This document shows positions 9,201-21,119 of a DNA stretch of 64,000 nt, in pieces. Origin of the DNA: Macrocystis pyrifera. Lineage: Eukaryota > Sar > Phaeophyceae > Laminariales > Laminariaceae. Within the stretch, counting starts at the first letter, position 1. Each line of letters opens with the position of its first letter. The notes under the pieces are model-generated. The model was not told the origin of the DNA and did not search any database. It saw only the letters and a list, made by a program, of their open reading frames with translations. Position numbers and translations under genes: made by a program. Location of the stretch: assembly GCA_031763025.1 (NCBI GenBank), contig JASSKH010000006.1, forward strand, positions 248,001 to 312,000, read 5' to 3'.

Positions 9201-11960
9201 CGACCATGATAAAATCGAGTCATTTTTACTAATATTAAGTTTTTTTTCACCATACTAAAACCAAGTAATTTCGTGCCCACCATACTAAAACCAAGTAATT
9301 TCAGAATGACCATACTAAAATCAACTCATTTTTTCGACCATGATAAAATCGAGTAATTTTTACTAATATTAAGTTTTTTTTCACCATACTAAAACCAAGT
9401 AATTTCGTGCCAACGACACTAAAACTAAGTAATTTCGTAATGACCATACTGAAATCAAGTCATTTTTTTCGACCATGATAAAATCGAGTAATTTTTACTA
9501 ATATTAAGTTTTTTTTCACCATACTAAAACCAAGTAATTTCGTGCCCACCATACTAAAACCAAGTAATTTCAGAATGACCACACTAAAATCAAGTCATTT
9601 TTTTCGACCATAATAAAATCGTGTTATTTTTACTATAACAAGTTTTTTTTACCATACTAAAACCAAGTAATTTCATGCCCATCATACTAAAACCAAGTAA
9701 TTTCAGAATGACCATACTAAAATCAAGTCATTTTTTCGACCATGATAAAATCGAGTAATTTTTACTAATATTAAGTTTTTTTTCACCATTTCGTGCCAAC
9801 TATACTAAAACCAAGTAATTTCGTGCCAACTATACTAAAACCAAGTAATTTCAGAATGACCACACTAAAATCAAGTCATTTTTTTCGACCATAATAAAAT
9901 CGAGTTATTTTTACTACTAACAAGTTTTTTTTCACCATACTAAAACCAAGTAATTTCGTGCCCACCATACTAAAACCAAGTAATTTCAGAATGACCATAC
10001 TAAAATCAAGTCATTTTTTAGACCATGATAAAATCGAGTAATTTTTACTAATATTAAGTTTTTTTTTCACCATACTAAAACCAAGTAGTTTAGTGTCCAC
10101 CATACCAGAACTAAGTAATTTCAGAATGACCATACTGAAATCAAGTCATTTTTTTCGACCATGATAAAATCGAGTTATTTTTATCGACTATACTAATATC
10201 AAGTTTTATTTTCACCATACTAAAAACAAGTCATTTCGTGCCCACCCTACTAAAACCAAATAATTTCAGAATGACCACACTAACATCAAGTCATTTTTTT
10301 CGACCATGATAAAATCGAGTTATTTTTACTACTAATAATTTTTTTTCACCATACTAAAACCAAGTAATTTCGTGCCCACCGTACTAAAACTAAGTAATTT
10401 CAGACAGATCATATTGAAATAAAGTCATTTTTTTCGACCATGATAAAATCGAGTTATTTTGACTAATATCAAGTTTTTTTTCACTATACCAAAACCAAGT
10501 TATTTCGTGCCAACCATACTAAAACCAAGTAATAACGTGCCCACCATACCAAAATCAAGTCATTTTTTTTTACCATGATAAAATCGAGTTATTTTTACTA
10601 ATGTTAAGTTTTTTTTTCGCCATACTAAAACCAAGTATTTTCGTGCCCACCATACTAACACCTTGTAATTTCAGAATGACCATACTAAAATCAAGTCATT
10701 TTTTCGACCATGATAAAATCGAGTTATTTTTATCCATTATACTAATATCAAGTTTTCTTTTCACCATAGTAAAACCAAGTCATTTCGTGCCCACCATACT
10801 AAAACCAAGTAATTTCAGATAGGTCATACCAAAATCAAGTCATTTTCGACCATGGTAAAATCGAGTTATTTTTATCGATCATACTAATATCAAGTTTTCT
10901 TTTCACCATACTAAAACCAAGTAATTTCAAAACGACCACACTAAAATCAAGTCATTTTTTTCGACCACGATAAAGTCGAGTTGTTTTTACTAATATTAAG
11001 TTTTTTGTCACCATACTAAAACCAAGTAATCTCGTGCCCACCATACTAAAACCTAGTAATTTCAGAATGACCACACTAAAATCAAGTAATATTTTTCGAC
11101 CATGATGAAATCGAGTTATTTTCACTAATTTCAAGTTTTTCTTCACCATACTAAAACCAAGTAATTTCGTGCCCACCATACTAAAACCAAGTAATTTCAG
11201 TATGACCATACTAACATCAAGTCATTTTTTTCAACCATGATGAAATTGGGTTATTTTTATCGATTATACTAATATTAAGTTTTTTTTCAACATACTAAAA
11301 CCAAGTCATTTCGTGCCTACCATACTAAAACCAAGTAATTTCAGAATGACCGTACTAAAATCAAGTATTTTTTTCGACCATGATGAAGTCGAGTTATTTT
11401 TATCGATTATACTAATATTTAGTTTTTTTTCACCATACTAAAACCAAGTCATTTCGTACCCACCATACTAAAACCAAGTCATTTCAGACTGACCATACTA
11501 AAATCAAGTCATTTTTTCGACCATGATAAAAACGATTTTTTTATCGACAACACTAAAGTCAAGTTTTTTTAACCATAGTAAAACCAAGTCATTTCGAGCC
11601 CACCATGCTAAAAACAAGTCCTTTGAGAATGCCCATACATTTTTCGCGCCCACTGTACTAAAGCCAAGTAATTTCAGGACGAGCATGCTAAAATCAAATC
11701 TTTTTTTTCACCGTGATAAAATCGAGTTTTTTTATCGACAACGTTTTTCTCACGATGCTAAGACCAAGTCATTTCGTGCCCACCATGCTAAAACCAAGAT
11801 ATTCGCTAAAACCAAGATATTCAGAATGACCATCCAAAAACTAAGTCATTTCAGTTGACAACAATACTGAAACCAAGTCATATACACCCGACTACACTAA
11901 AATGCTTGTTTCGACCCCACCATACTAAAATCGAGGTGTTTATACCCCACCATATTACTA
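9201..11960 (+). repeat. Higher-order minisatellite, period about 135 bp
   Basis: From 9,201 the 30-bp units are organised into a larger repeat. The landmark CGACCATGATAAAATCGAG (or a one-base variant) occurs at 9,201, 9,335, 9,470, 9,605 and 9,737, spaced 132-135 bp. Each period contains a T-rich unit, units ending in AAGTAATTTCGTGCCCACC, and a unit like that of the simple section. Toward 11,900 the units degrade and become irregular. No gene was found inside. Confidence 0.9.
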
Positions 11961-12324
11961 GTAATTGGTGGTAATGAGGCGCGACCTCAGTAATACCTGC
12001 AGTAGTCATATCTGCGATGCATCATGCTGGGCGAATACGGATTATTCTGTTTTGTGCTGAACCAACACGAACGAACATCTACTGCTTGTTGCTGCTGTGT
12101 ATTACCGACTACCTATACGCCGTCGTTGGTGAATCTCAATAATATCGTAAATGTTCTTGGCCTCTTCTGCTCTTGATATATGAAAAACACAGCAGCAGCA
12201 GTACGCACACACCTGTTCTGTTGTTGATTTTGTCGTGTGTATCCTGGTTTCCATCTCGAAATCCGGCATAATAATTTGAAGCCGAAAAATATGCACTGCT
12301 GTGACCACAGAACTTGTATTCGTA

Positions 12325-12395
12325 TCGTATCTCTCGGGGATTCAAGAATCGGCACGGACAATGCCGACGGGTAGAAAGAACAAGAACACACACAC
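12325..12395 (+). repeat. Copy 1 of a short family with a tRNA-like box
   Basis: This segment shares TATCTCTC, then GGATTCAAGAATCGGCACGG, then GACGGGTAGAAAGAAC with segments near 29,910 and 30,920. The GGATTCAAGAATC part resembles a degenerate B box of a tRNA gene. A tRNA-derived SINE is one explanation. Confidence 0.45.
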
Positions 12396-12560
12396 CTCAC
12401 ATGTTTTTTCCAACCGTGTTTTCTGGTTGAAATTCAGAATAATTTGAAGACGAAAAATCTGCATCTGAAATGTTTTGTCCAACAGACTCACAGAAAGAGC
12501 TTCTTTCTCGCAGCAGGTGCCACCACTACTTGCTATTTGTACTGACATCTACTTACACAT

Positions 12561-12636
12561 CTACAGCAGCAGTGTTTCTCCAGCAAGAAAACAGCAGCAG
12601 CAGTAGCAGCAGTAGCAGCAGTAGGACGCACGAGGC
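12561..12636 (+). repeat. CAG/TAG microsatellite
   Basis: Runs of CAG interrupted by TAG, with the core at about 12,592-12,632. Stops in the plus CAG frame argue against coding use. Confidence 0.85.
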
Positions 12637-12948
12637 CAGGGTCAGCGTCGCTGTACGCTCGACTTGTCAATCTAACCCTTGAACCCTTTGTACACGTACT
12701 CGATATTGTCCCGCGTTGGTTCCGAACTCGAAATTTGGCATAATTTGCAGACGAAAAATCTGCACCCGACATGCTCTGTCCAGGAGAGAGAAATACCAAT
12801 GGTACTCGTAGCAGGTACTGTGAACGAACTACCACCGCACCAGCACGACGAGGAGGTCTGTGTGCGCGCGCACAGAGCCCGCCGGGACTGGATTCGGTGC
12901 GGTGTGCGTCGAGAGCGGTGGTCAAACGTTGCCCAAAAAAATGTTGAA

Positions 12949-12980
12949 TCACACACACCCACACACCCACACACACATAG
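12949..12980 (+). repeat. CA-rich dinucleotide repeat
   Basis: A short interrupted (CACACACCCA)n tract. Confidence 0.8.
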
Positions 12981-13089
12981 AAAGAAACTCAAACCAAGGC
13001 ATCCTACGCTCGTATCCGAGCCGCTATGAAGAGTCTTTTGTTTTCCTGGAATCCAAGAAAAAAAAAGGCTCGCACGCTCTGCGCCTCAT

Positions 13090-13172
13090 TATAATCAAGT
13101 CATTGTTGCTGTCACTACTAGAATCCACTAATTTAATTTATCAATACTAAAATCAAGTAATTCCAGACCGAC
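13090..13172 (+). repeat. Isolated monomers of the 30-bp minisatellite
   Basis: ATAATCAAGTCATTG and, at about 13,143-13,170, ATACTAAAATCAAGTAATTC match the 30-bp unit of the array at 7.6-12 kb. They sit more than 1 kb beyond its end and mark an old array boundary or a dispersed fragment. Confidence 0.75.
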
Positions 13173-13182
13173 TATTTTACCA

Positions 13183-13375
13183 AGACGCCCGTGTTCACAC
13201 TCTCTCGGACACCTCGTTTCCCGAGCTCATTGGGGTGTAGACGCCAGGCGATTTTTAGAGGGTCATGTACCAGATGTTTTCTGCTTCGTGCTGACGCCCG
13301 TGTTCACACTCTCTCGGACACCTCGTGTCACGAGCTCATTGCGGCGTAGTCACAAGGTGATTGTTGGAGGATACT
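13183..13375 (+). repeat. Tandem duplication, about 110 bp period
   Basis: GACGCCCGTGTTCACACTCT and the following 60 bp at 13,183 recur at about 13,293 with few differences, including CTCGGACACCTCGT and GAGCTCATTG. Confidence 0.9.
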
Positions 13376-13564
13376 GCCGGTGGGGCTAGCTGCTACTCAT
13401 TCGGACGACCCGCCAAATATAATTCAAAACTATGGTCGCTTCGCCATGCTTCCAATCCCTGCTATTTGTCATATCTACCTAACTTAGGGATAGGAATAAT
13501 AGTCGTGGAGAACCGCCCTTCTTCCAGGTGGTACTCTGTGATATTCCAGGGATAGCCCTCTTCC

Positions 13565-16440
13565 TCACTTCGACCCCACCCGGATCCGATCCCGGTGAAA
13601 CGTGGAGAAATATCATAACCGTCGAAGCGCAGGAGGCCCACCGACCTCCCTGTTCCCAATGTGGGATCCCTCAGTAGGCCTCTCCCATGTGGCACTCAGA
13701 CTCGCAGAAGGAGTCTCTCAGAAATCTTCGCACGACCACTGTGCATATTATTACAAACACCCTGTTCACACTTGGTACTTGCTCTCTGACCAACGCACAT
13801 CCGTACATGTATCACTAGTCAAACGTTTGGTGGAGACATTTTCATTCAAGATAAAAACATGGTGCTTTCGTCCTGATCCCCGCCACACCCTGATCCCACC
13901 CGGATATGATCCCATTTGGTACCCTGCTCCCATCCACAAGGTGCCGAAATGATATTAGCCCTCCGCAGGAGCCGCCGGAGGCCCACCAACTATACTGATC
14001 CCATCCGCAAGCACCCCCGGACGATGTGTGGCATCAACGGTCGTCTGCAAGGACACAAATCCTCGCAGGGCCGCCGTAGATCAGTACAAAACACCCTGTT
14101 CCCACTTCGTACTTTCAATCCGACAAACACACATCAGTACGTACTACTAGCTGAATTTGGGAGAGAAAATGTTCATTCAAGGTAAATACGTCGAGCCATT
14201 CCCTCCTGATCCCAGCCGTACCCTGATCCCACCCGGGTAAGATCTTTAGGGTTACCTGCTCCCATCCACAAGGTGCAGAAATGATATTAGCCCTGCGCAG
14301 GAGCCGCCGGCGGCCCACCAACTACTCTGATCCCATCCACAAGCACCCCATCGCCGGCCCACGTGCGGAAGCAGCAGTCGTCTGTTAGTCTCGCAGGACC
14401 GCCGTAGATTACTAGAAAACACCCTGTTCCCAATTCGTACTTGCAATCTGACCAACACAGTTCATATCACTGAACAATTTATGGGGGAGAAATATTCACT
14501 CAAGGTACTCAGGCGGTGCGGACCTTCGAGCCTTTCCCTCCTTATCCCAGCCGCGCCCTGATCCCACCCGGATGTGATCCCATTTGGTACCCTGTTCCCA
14601 TCCACAATGTGCAGAAATGATATTAGCCCTCCGCAGGAGCCGCCGGAGGCGCCACCAACTACCCCGATCCCATCCACAGGCACCCCACCGACCTATGTTT
14701 CGCAATAGCGGCCGTCTGCGAGGGCGTGCATCCTCTCAGGACCGCCGTAGTTACTACAAAACACACACCCTGTGCCCACTTCGTGCTCACAATCAACCAA
14801 CACCCATCAGTACATACTACTAGACAATGTTCATTCAAGGTAAACAGGTGGTGCGGACCTTTAAGCATTTCCCTCCTGATCCCAGCCGCACCCTGATCCC
14901 ACCCGGATATGATCCCATTCGGTACCCTGCTCCCATCCACAAGGTGCAGAAATGATATTAACCCTCCGCAGGAGCCGCCGGAGGCCCACCAACTACCCTG
15001 ATCCCATTTGGTACTTCGAATATTTCGAAACTTTTCCCGTTTGACACCCTGCTCCCACTCAATGGTTTAGAGATATACTTAGCCCTCGGCAGGAGCAGCC
15101 GGAGAATACTACAAATCACCCTGTTCCAATTGAGTACTTTGAATCCGACGAAAACCCCTCCCATTTATCACGCTGTTCCCACCCACAAGGTGTAGAAATG
15201 AAATCATCCCGGTGGAAGAAGCCGCTGGGGGGCCACCAGGCACCCTGATCTCATCCAGAGGCACAGCTCGGGCGATAATCCGTCTATTGTTTCACCAATA
15301 GGTTCGATTCCCGATCCCGCGTATGCGAGTTCGTACATTTTTTCTTGTTGCTTCTGCCGTGTCTGCGGACGATTGTTATTCCTCTGAAAGGGATCAGGGT
15401 GCTTTGTACTGATCTCCGGCCACAACATCATTTATGAGCTATGTGTGTAGGCGTGCATGATCTTGCTCAAACCCGTGATGCATATCCCAGACGCCACATG
15501 TGGGAGCAGGGTGCCAACGGGATCACACCCGGGTTGGATCAGATCGGAGTCGTGCCTGCCTATAATTTTTGTTTGCGTTTGCCACCCTGCTTCCGCTTGG
15601 TACCTCGACCTCGCCGTGGGCCCTTCCCATTTGGCACCTTGCTCCCGCCCACAAGGTGCAAAAATAGAATCCTCCCTCCGAAGAGCCGCCGGAGGCCCAC
15701 CAGCCACCCTGATCCCACCCGAAGGCACAGCTCGGGCTCAAAACCCGTCTTTGTTTTCGCCAATCGGCTCCCGCGTATGCGAGTTCCTATATTTTCTTTG
15801 CTAGTTTCGTGTCTGGGGACGATTTCTGCAGCTCTGAGTGGGATTGGGGTGTTTGTATTACGGGAGACATTAGTAAATAGGACCCTACACACAAAAAACT
15901 ATGTGTTTCCCTTTTTTTACTAGCAGTATTTGGTCCTATTTACGATGGTCCCCCGCAATGGTAATCTCCTGCAACAATTTTATTTGTGAGCCTTGGCGGT
16001 GGGAGCAGGGTGCCTAATGAGATCACTCCCGTATATTGTTGTTTTTGCGTTTGGCACCCTGCTCCCGCTTGGTACCTCGAATCTGCCGAAACCTCTTTCC
16101 ATTTGGCACCCTGTTCCCACCTACAAGGTGCAGAAATATAAATATTTCTTCGCACGAGCCGCAAGAGGCCCACCACCTACCCTGATCCCATCCAGAGGCA
16201 CAGTTCGGGCGCAGGAACCGTCGACTATTTCGGCAATCGGTTCGATTCCCGCATATGCTAGTTCGTATATTGGCACCCTGCTCCCACCCACAAAGCTCCC
16301 ACCAACAAGGACACTCACTGTTGTGGCGCACAATTTTTTATCCGCAGGAGCCGCCGGCGAATATTACAAAACGTCTGTCGAACACCCTGCCAAGGTCTAC
16401 AAATATTATCAGCCTTCCACCTCACCCACCGGAAGCCTAC
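13565..16440 (+). repeat. Satellite with a period of about 335 bp
   Basis: The landmark CCCACCCGGA or a close variant occurs at 13,575, 13,895, 14,228, 14,563 and 14,898, giving intervals of 320, 333, 335 and 335 bp. Each unit contains CCCATCCACAAGGTGCAGAA, GCAGGAGCCGCCGGAGGCCC and CACCCTGTTCCCACTT-type blocks. From about 15,000 the copies are more diverged and spaced irregularly (near 15,170, 15,625, 16,100 and 16,270), with insertions. Frames inside are not conserved between units, so I do not call a protein. Confidence 0.9.
15862..15954. mobile_element. Small inverted-repeat element, about 93 bp
   Basis: The ends form an imperfect 23-bp inverted repeat, 19 of 23 positions matching. The left end contains GTAAATAGGACC (15,873-15,884) and the right end its complement GGTCCTATTTAC (15,932-15,943). 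It lies inside a diverged part of the satellite. No clear target duplication was found, so it may be a MITE or just a hairpin. Confidence 0.5.
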
Positions 16441-17680
16441 CTGGCACTTAGGATTGGGTTAGTGATCAGCAGTCAATACGTTTGAAAGGTATAGCTGTCG
16501 CATGGAACTAGCGCAGCAATATATTTGGGCACCAGCTACTGTCGTCAAGACACATGCTACGGTAGAGGTGTACCTATTTTTTCTTAGGGTCCTCGGTTGA
16601 GGACTACCACACCCAAACACTAACTTTAAGATAAAACTGAAAGTGCAATCCAATGGCCTCCATAAACAACGAATAACATATGAAACGGAAAAGGCGTTCA
16701 AACGATATTAGGTAGAGGTTCTGGAGCCCCGGAAGTCAGAATAAAAATGGCAACAACAATCTACTGCTATCTTTCAGCACACCTTCGAAACAATCAGTGT
16801 CCGTTCTGATGCTTTATCCGAAATGGTTTCCGTCCCCAGGGTCCTATAGACTACTTCAATGCTTAATTTGGTCGCGTGTAGTCTCAAGTCTTGGGAACTG
16901 TTTTGTGTCGGGTTAGGTGGCTTGGGCCGAACTTGTCATAGTCTAACTCCACCAGCTACGTTAAATGTATAGCTTTGGGATAAAAACAACCCCCCCTACC
17001 GTCCTCCCGACCAGCCCTTCGCTGCCATGGACTGGGGCGCGTGAGTAGTCGAGATTGTTCGCAGCTGTGTCCCGATTTCGATCCGCTGTAAGTTCATTCA
17101 GACTTTTTTCCCGACGAGTGATACAAACCAACGCAAGGCATCAGAGTTTTTTCCTGTTTTGCGGTCGCGGTCTGCTTTCTAGGTCTTGCAGCTACTGCTG
17201 CGTGCTTCTACTGTATGTTTCTGTACACGCATTGTTTTCCAAAGCGTTTTTTGAGGCGTTCGTCGGACAAAGATGTCACGCCCTGTCGTCTGTTGTTCGA
17301 AGACTAGACCGCGGCGGGACGTGTATATCAGTCGACACGATCTTGATTACGTATTTCTTAGAAACTCGGGATCCTTGTTAGAAGGTTGGTATTTTATCGA
17401 AGAAACAAAAAGAACGCTGTCCCCCACACGATACTACAACAGCCCTCGCTGACCAAGGCGCGGGCGCCGTTGCCCAAGCAGCGGGCTCCAGCATCAGGGG
17501 TTGGTAGCAGGTGCTGAGGAGGAACCAGCCTCTGGCTGTCAGCAACCTCATCCTCGTGGGGACCTTTTTATGGTGGCGGTGGGCGACGTGGAGGGGAAAA
17601 CCAATCTCCATCCATCGCTGCAGAGCCGATGGCCGATCAACCCGTGAAGACATACCCGCGGAGTGAAACAAGTCACTTAG
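16441..17680. other. No assignable gene
   Basis: Frames of up to 108 codons on the plus strand (17,055-17,381) and 97 codons on the minus strand (17,378-17,671) are present but show no domain. I see no repeats except minor ones. Confidence 0.4.
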
Positions 17681-17682
17681 GA

Positions 17683-18235
17683 CAAAGCTTTAGAAGCGGA
17701 TTGGGGTTCGGGTTAGAGTTCGCGTTAGAAAAAAATGATATCCACAAAGGCTCCTCCTCACCCATTGCTCGCATCTACTTTTTGAAATCGGGAGGTTTAC
17801 GTTTACTGCTAGCCAAGGTTGGCGGAGGAGCAGATGACCATGGTCTCGTGACCAGGAACAATAAACAAGGTGTTGTGACGTAGAAAAAAAAACAAGCCAC
17901 GTAGCTTTAGAAGCGGGCTGGGATTTGGGTTAGAGTTAGCGTTAGAAAAAAATGATATCCACAAAGGCTCCTCCTCACCCATTGCTGGCATCTACTTTTG
18001 AAATCGGAAGGTATACGTTTACCTCGGAGGAGCAGATCACCATGGTCTTGTGGCCAGGAAAAATAAACACGGTGTTGTCACGTAGAAACAAAAACAAGAC
18101 ACTTAGGACAAAGCTTCAAAAACAGATTGGGGTTTGGGTTAGAGTTAGCGTTAGAAAAAAAAAAAAAATATCCACGAAGGCTCCTCCTCACCCACTATTC
18201 GCATTAACTTTCGATATCGCAAGCTATATTTATTT
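17683..18235 (+). repeat. Three tandem copies, about 210-220 bp period
   Basis: Units begin near 17,683, 17,903 and 18,110 with AGCTTTAGAAGCGG or a variant, then GGGTTAGAGTTAGCGTTAGA, an A-tract, ATATCCACAAAGGCTCCTCC and TCACCCATTGCT. The TTAG-rich start is a degenerate telomere-like motif. The last copy is shorter and fades after about 18,230. Confidence 0.9.
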
Positions 18236-18779
18236 TGCTAATCAAGTCGCTCTGTCATCCCAGTCGCCTGCTTTTGCCGCCCACACCACCACCCCAGGTC
18301 TATTTCGGCTTCACAAGGTGTGTCGGGTCTCCAGCCCGTCTCGCGGTTGATCGGGATTTCGATGTTTTGAGAAGCCGAGCCGGTCACGCTGCCGTAAACT
18401 TTGGCAGCTGTCATAACTGAAAATACAAGCTCTGCTGCCAGGCGGCAGCCAAAAAGGGATTAGGACAGACGTTGTATACGACGTCTTCGTCGACACCACG
18501 AGGTCAAGACTTGTCGCTGGCCCTGGTTCACGGCGAGACACTAAAGTTGGCAGGATAAAGGCAGATCGTAGCGACCTCGCGCTTCAGACGGCAGCGCAGA
18601 AATTCAGGATATGTAAGAGTGCCGGATGACACTACCTCGGAACTAGTGCAAGTCTAGCATGATACGCAAATCATTGACAAATCATTGAAGCAGAGTTGCC
18701 TGGCTGTTCGTCAGGAACGTCTGCGTAAACAACGTGGGCAGGAGTGTGGCGGGGGGGTACAACTGGACGGACAAACGGT
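18236..18779. other. No assignable gene up to the assembly gap
   Basis: Frames are short and unrecognised. I see no repeat structure beyond the end of the tandem copies. Confidence 0.4.
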
Positions 18780-18879
18780 NNNNNNNNNNNNNNNNNNNNN
18801 NNNNNNNNNNNNNNNNNNNNNNNNNNNNNNNNNNNNNNNNNNNNNNNNNNNNNNNNNNNNNNNNNNNNNNNNNNNNNNN
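18780..18879. other. Assembly gap of 100 Ns
   Basis: Exactly 100 undetermined bases. The round number suggests a placeholder gap of unknown real size, so order and distance across it depend on the assembly. Confidence 0.99.
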
Positions 18880-19331
18880 GTGACAAACGATTATCACCAA
18901 TGGCTACCCCTGTGTGTATGGACCATGACGACCTACAATGACAGAAAAGCGCGTTGGGTCGCTGTTGGTGAACCGTGAGCGACGTTGTCGCAATGCGATC
19001 ACACGTAGTTGCAGGGCGAGAAGCGTAATCACAGCATCAGATTGTTGGCGTGTCAGATGAAAATTCTTGCAATTGTGTACACCTATCGCGTCAACGATGG
19101 GGCGCAGACTGGTTTATGACGCGAGGATATCCGGCTTCAACAACACAGATATCGATGATTGATCGACAGAGGCTCACGACGAAACGCTTGCCGCCAAATC
19201 CAGCCGGGACGAGCCCCCGAGGATACACGAAATTTCGCGGGAGATGCTTCCCGCTCGGGCAACGCTTGGCGCCGACATTGACGTCGGCGGACTGACGCAC
19301 GTCTTTTGTATCAAGAATCTGGTCGCACCTC
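18880..19331. other. No assignable gene
   Basis: Short frames only. Nothing recognised on either strand. Confidence 0.4.
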
Positions 19332-20460
19332 GTGAAAAACAAAAGGCGCGCTGTTAAACGTGCGCGCATGGGTAAATACTCTGCTCAACTGCCTTGCGGC
19401 GGATGGGCCTTCGAGCGGGGATGCCGGCTCGAAAGAATGAGAAATCCGTCAATGTACCGGCAAGACCCGGACGTTGAATTCAAGGCCAAAAACAAAGACG
19501 CGAAGACGAGGAGAGGTACAGATGCAGAACGGAGGTCACGGTGGGAACGAAAACACCTGGAAGACGACCGTCGCGGTAAGAACGGAGCCCGGGTCCATCT
19601 GATTTGTCAACTTAGGCGCGGTGAAGCAGAAATGATACATGGGGTGTGGGGACGGGGGGGAAAAAAAAAGGGGGGGGGCGGCAAGGGGGTAGTGCAAGGA
19701 GAAGGGGGATACCCTGCGGTAACGGTCTCGCGAAGGGAGAGGTGGGGGTTATCCGTGACAGGGAGCGCGCACACAGGAGCTAGTGCGGCGGGTGGGGCAA
19801 CGCAATTGTGCGACGGGGTTACGAACCGACCGGAGGGGCAGGTTTGCGGCGGGGTCGCGCTCGAAAGAGAGAGAGGATTATGCGTCTGGGCTCAAAAAGG
19901 AACGGAACGAGAAGTGTGCGGCGGGGCCGTGCATGAGACAAGGGGGGAAAGGAAGGGCCGAGGATGGGACGAGAGGGGAGATTCGCGGCGAATACACCCA
20001 CGGGACAGGAAGAGAAAGGCGCGGCCGCGCCGTGCATTAAATTATATGGGAGGCACGCGGTGGGGGCACACAAGGAATGAAAGGGGTAGTCGCGGCAAGG
20101 CAGGGTATAGATTTAGCGGGGGGGCGCAGGGCGGGGCCGTGCATGGAACTAGAGGGAGAAGGGGCGTGTCTGGGGCGTACATGGAACTGGAGGGCAACCT
20201 CACGGCGGGTCCGCTTACGAAGCAAAGCGGATGTGTACAGGAAAGCCGAGCAAAGAACTGGAGAGCGAGCGCACGGTGGAACCGGGCACGGGACGAGGGG
20301 AGAGGGGTGGGGCGGGGTCGCGCACAAAACGAGATGGAAGCAGCGTGGCGAAGTCACGCACGAAACAAGCAGGGAAGGGAGTGAGCGGGGCGTGGACGAG
20401 TTGGAAAGGCAAGGTGACGGGGAAGGCGCGCACTGGTGACGAGATTATTCGGGTAACAGT
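19332..20460 (+). repeat. G-rich degenerate repeat with a long open frame
   Basis: From about 19,850 the motif GCGGGG-CG-GCA-GAAACGAG recurs irregularly (about 19,851, 19,921, 20,020, 20,130, 20,311, 20,346). A 350-codon plus-strand frame at 19,332-20,384 crosses it and encodes a Gly/Arg-rich protein with copies of GGAVHETRG and GGAVHGTRG. The frame lies upstream of the second DIRS-like element and could be its 5' region or first ORF. It could also be a stop-poor frame in G-rich DNA. The minus strand is equally open in places, which weakens the coding case. Confidence 0.5.
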
Positions 20461-20559
20461 AATATATCGACAAATTCGAATTGCCAGAGCTGATTACGAG
20501 GGTGGGCATGCGGGCGGACGCACACCTAGCAGGTAATATCGAGCGCGACCTGGGGTACG

Positions 20560-21027
20560 CGAATCATGGCAGCTCCGACAGGCACGCGAAGAAGGTGCGG
20601 GAGAGGGCGGTGGGCGACGTCCAGTTGAAGAGAGCAATTGTAGTCCGGGCGAGACTGGCAAATAGGGTGTGAGCCCTGCGGCTGAACCCAGTGTGAGTAG
20701 TAGACGAGGAAGAGAAGAGGAGGATAGTCCACGATGCGACCTTCAGCGGCGAACCGAAAGGGACGCGAGGCGGGCGGTGGTCAGTGAACGAGACGACGTA
20801 CTGGGATCAGATCCTGGAGTGGTACTTAGCGGACGTGCTTCCCCAGCTCATACGAAGAATCATGGGGCTGAGGAAGGAATTCGAGAGGGAAGGGAGGGTC
20901 ATGGTACAAAAAATGGACGTGAAGAGCGCCTTTCTTCAAGTGGGGTGGACACGGCAGGAACCGTGTAACTCCGGGTATGTTCTTGGTGACTACCTGCTCA
21001 TCGACAAAAGGCTGCAATTGGCGTGGA
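20560..21027 (+). pseudogene. Reverse transcriptase N-terminal part (DIRS-like copy 2)
   Basis: The frame gives KRRIVHDATFSGEPKG, WSVNETTYWD, PQLIRRIMGLRKEFEREG and VQKMDVKSAFLQVGW. The Asp in KMDVKSAF (codon 20,916-20,918) is the first catalytic Asp of RT. Upstream, ERAVGDVQLKRAIVVRARLA and ALRLNPV in neighbouring frames match the fingers region in copy 1. In-frame stops at 20,670-20,672 and 20,694-20,696 and frameshifts interrupt it. The domain ends in a 20-base G-tract where a GWRG-type segment would be expected. Confidence 0.8.
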
Positions 21028-21119
21028 GGGGGGGGGGGGGGGGGGGGATGATAAAAAGTATTGCTCAGCGAAATTGAACAGTTGTGGCCACAGGCGAAAC
21101 GTAAAACAGAGATAATCCT

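Larger units (their letters stand above)
12245..12800. repeat. Three diverged copies of an about 65-bp repeat
   Basis: Copies near 12,255, 12,430 and 12,730 share the pattern CGAAAT--GGCATAATTTG-AG then CGAAAAATCTGCA, and two of them continue with TG-TCTGTCCA or TGTTTTGTCCAA. Spacing is about 175 and 300 bp. The origin is unknown. Confidence 0.65.
11961..13089. other. No assignable gene; short repeats
   Basis: Between the minisatellite and its stray monomers at 13.1 kb I find only short repeats, listed separately. Minus-strand frames of 68-147 codons overlap a CAG microsatellite and lack recognisable domains. Confidence 0.5.

Noticed and set aside
7590..11960. CRISPR-like array
   Set aside because: Repeat units are directly adjacent with no unique spacers, and the context is eukaryotic.
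15290..16260. tRNA genes suggested by GGTTCGATTCCC
   Set aside because: The phrase is part of the 335-bp satellite. No acceptor or anticodon stems can be formed around it.
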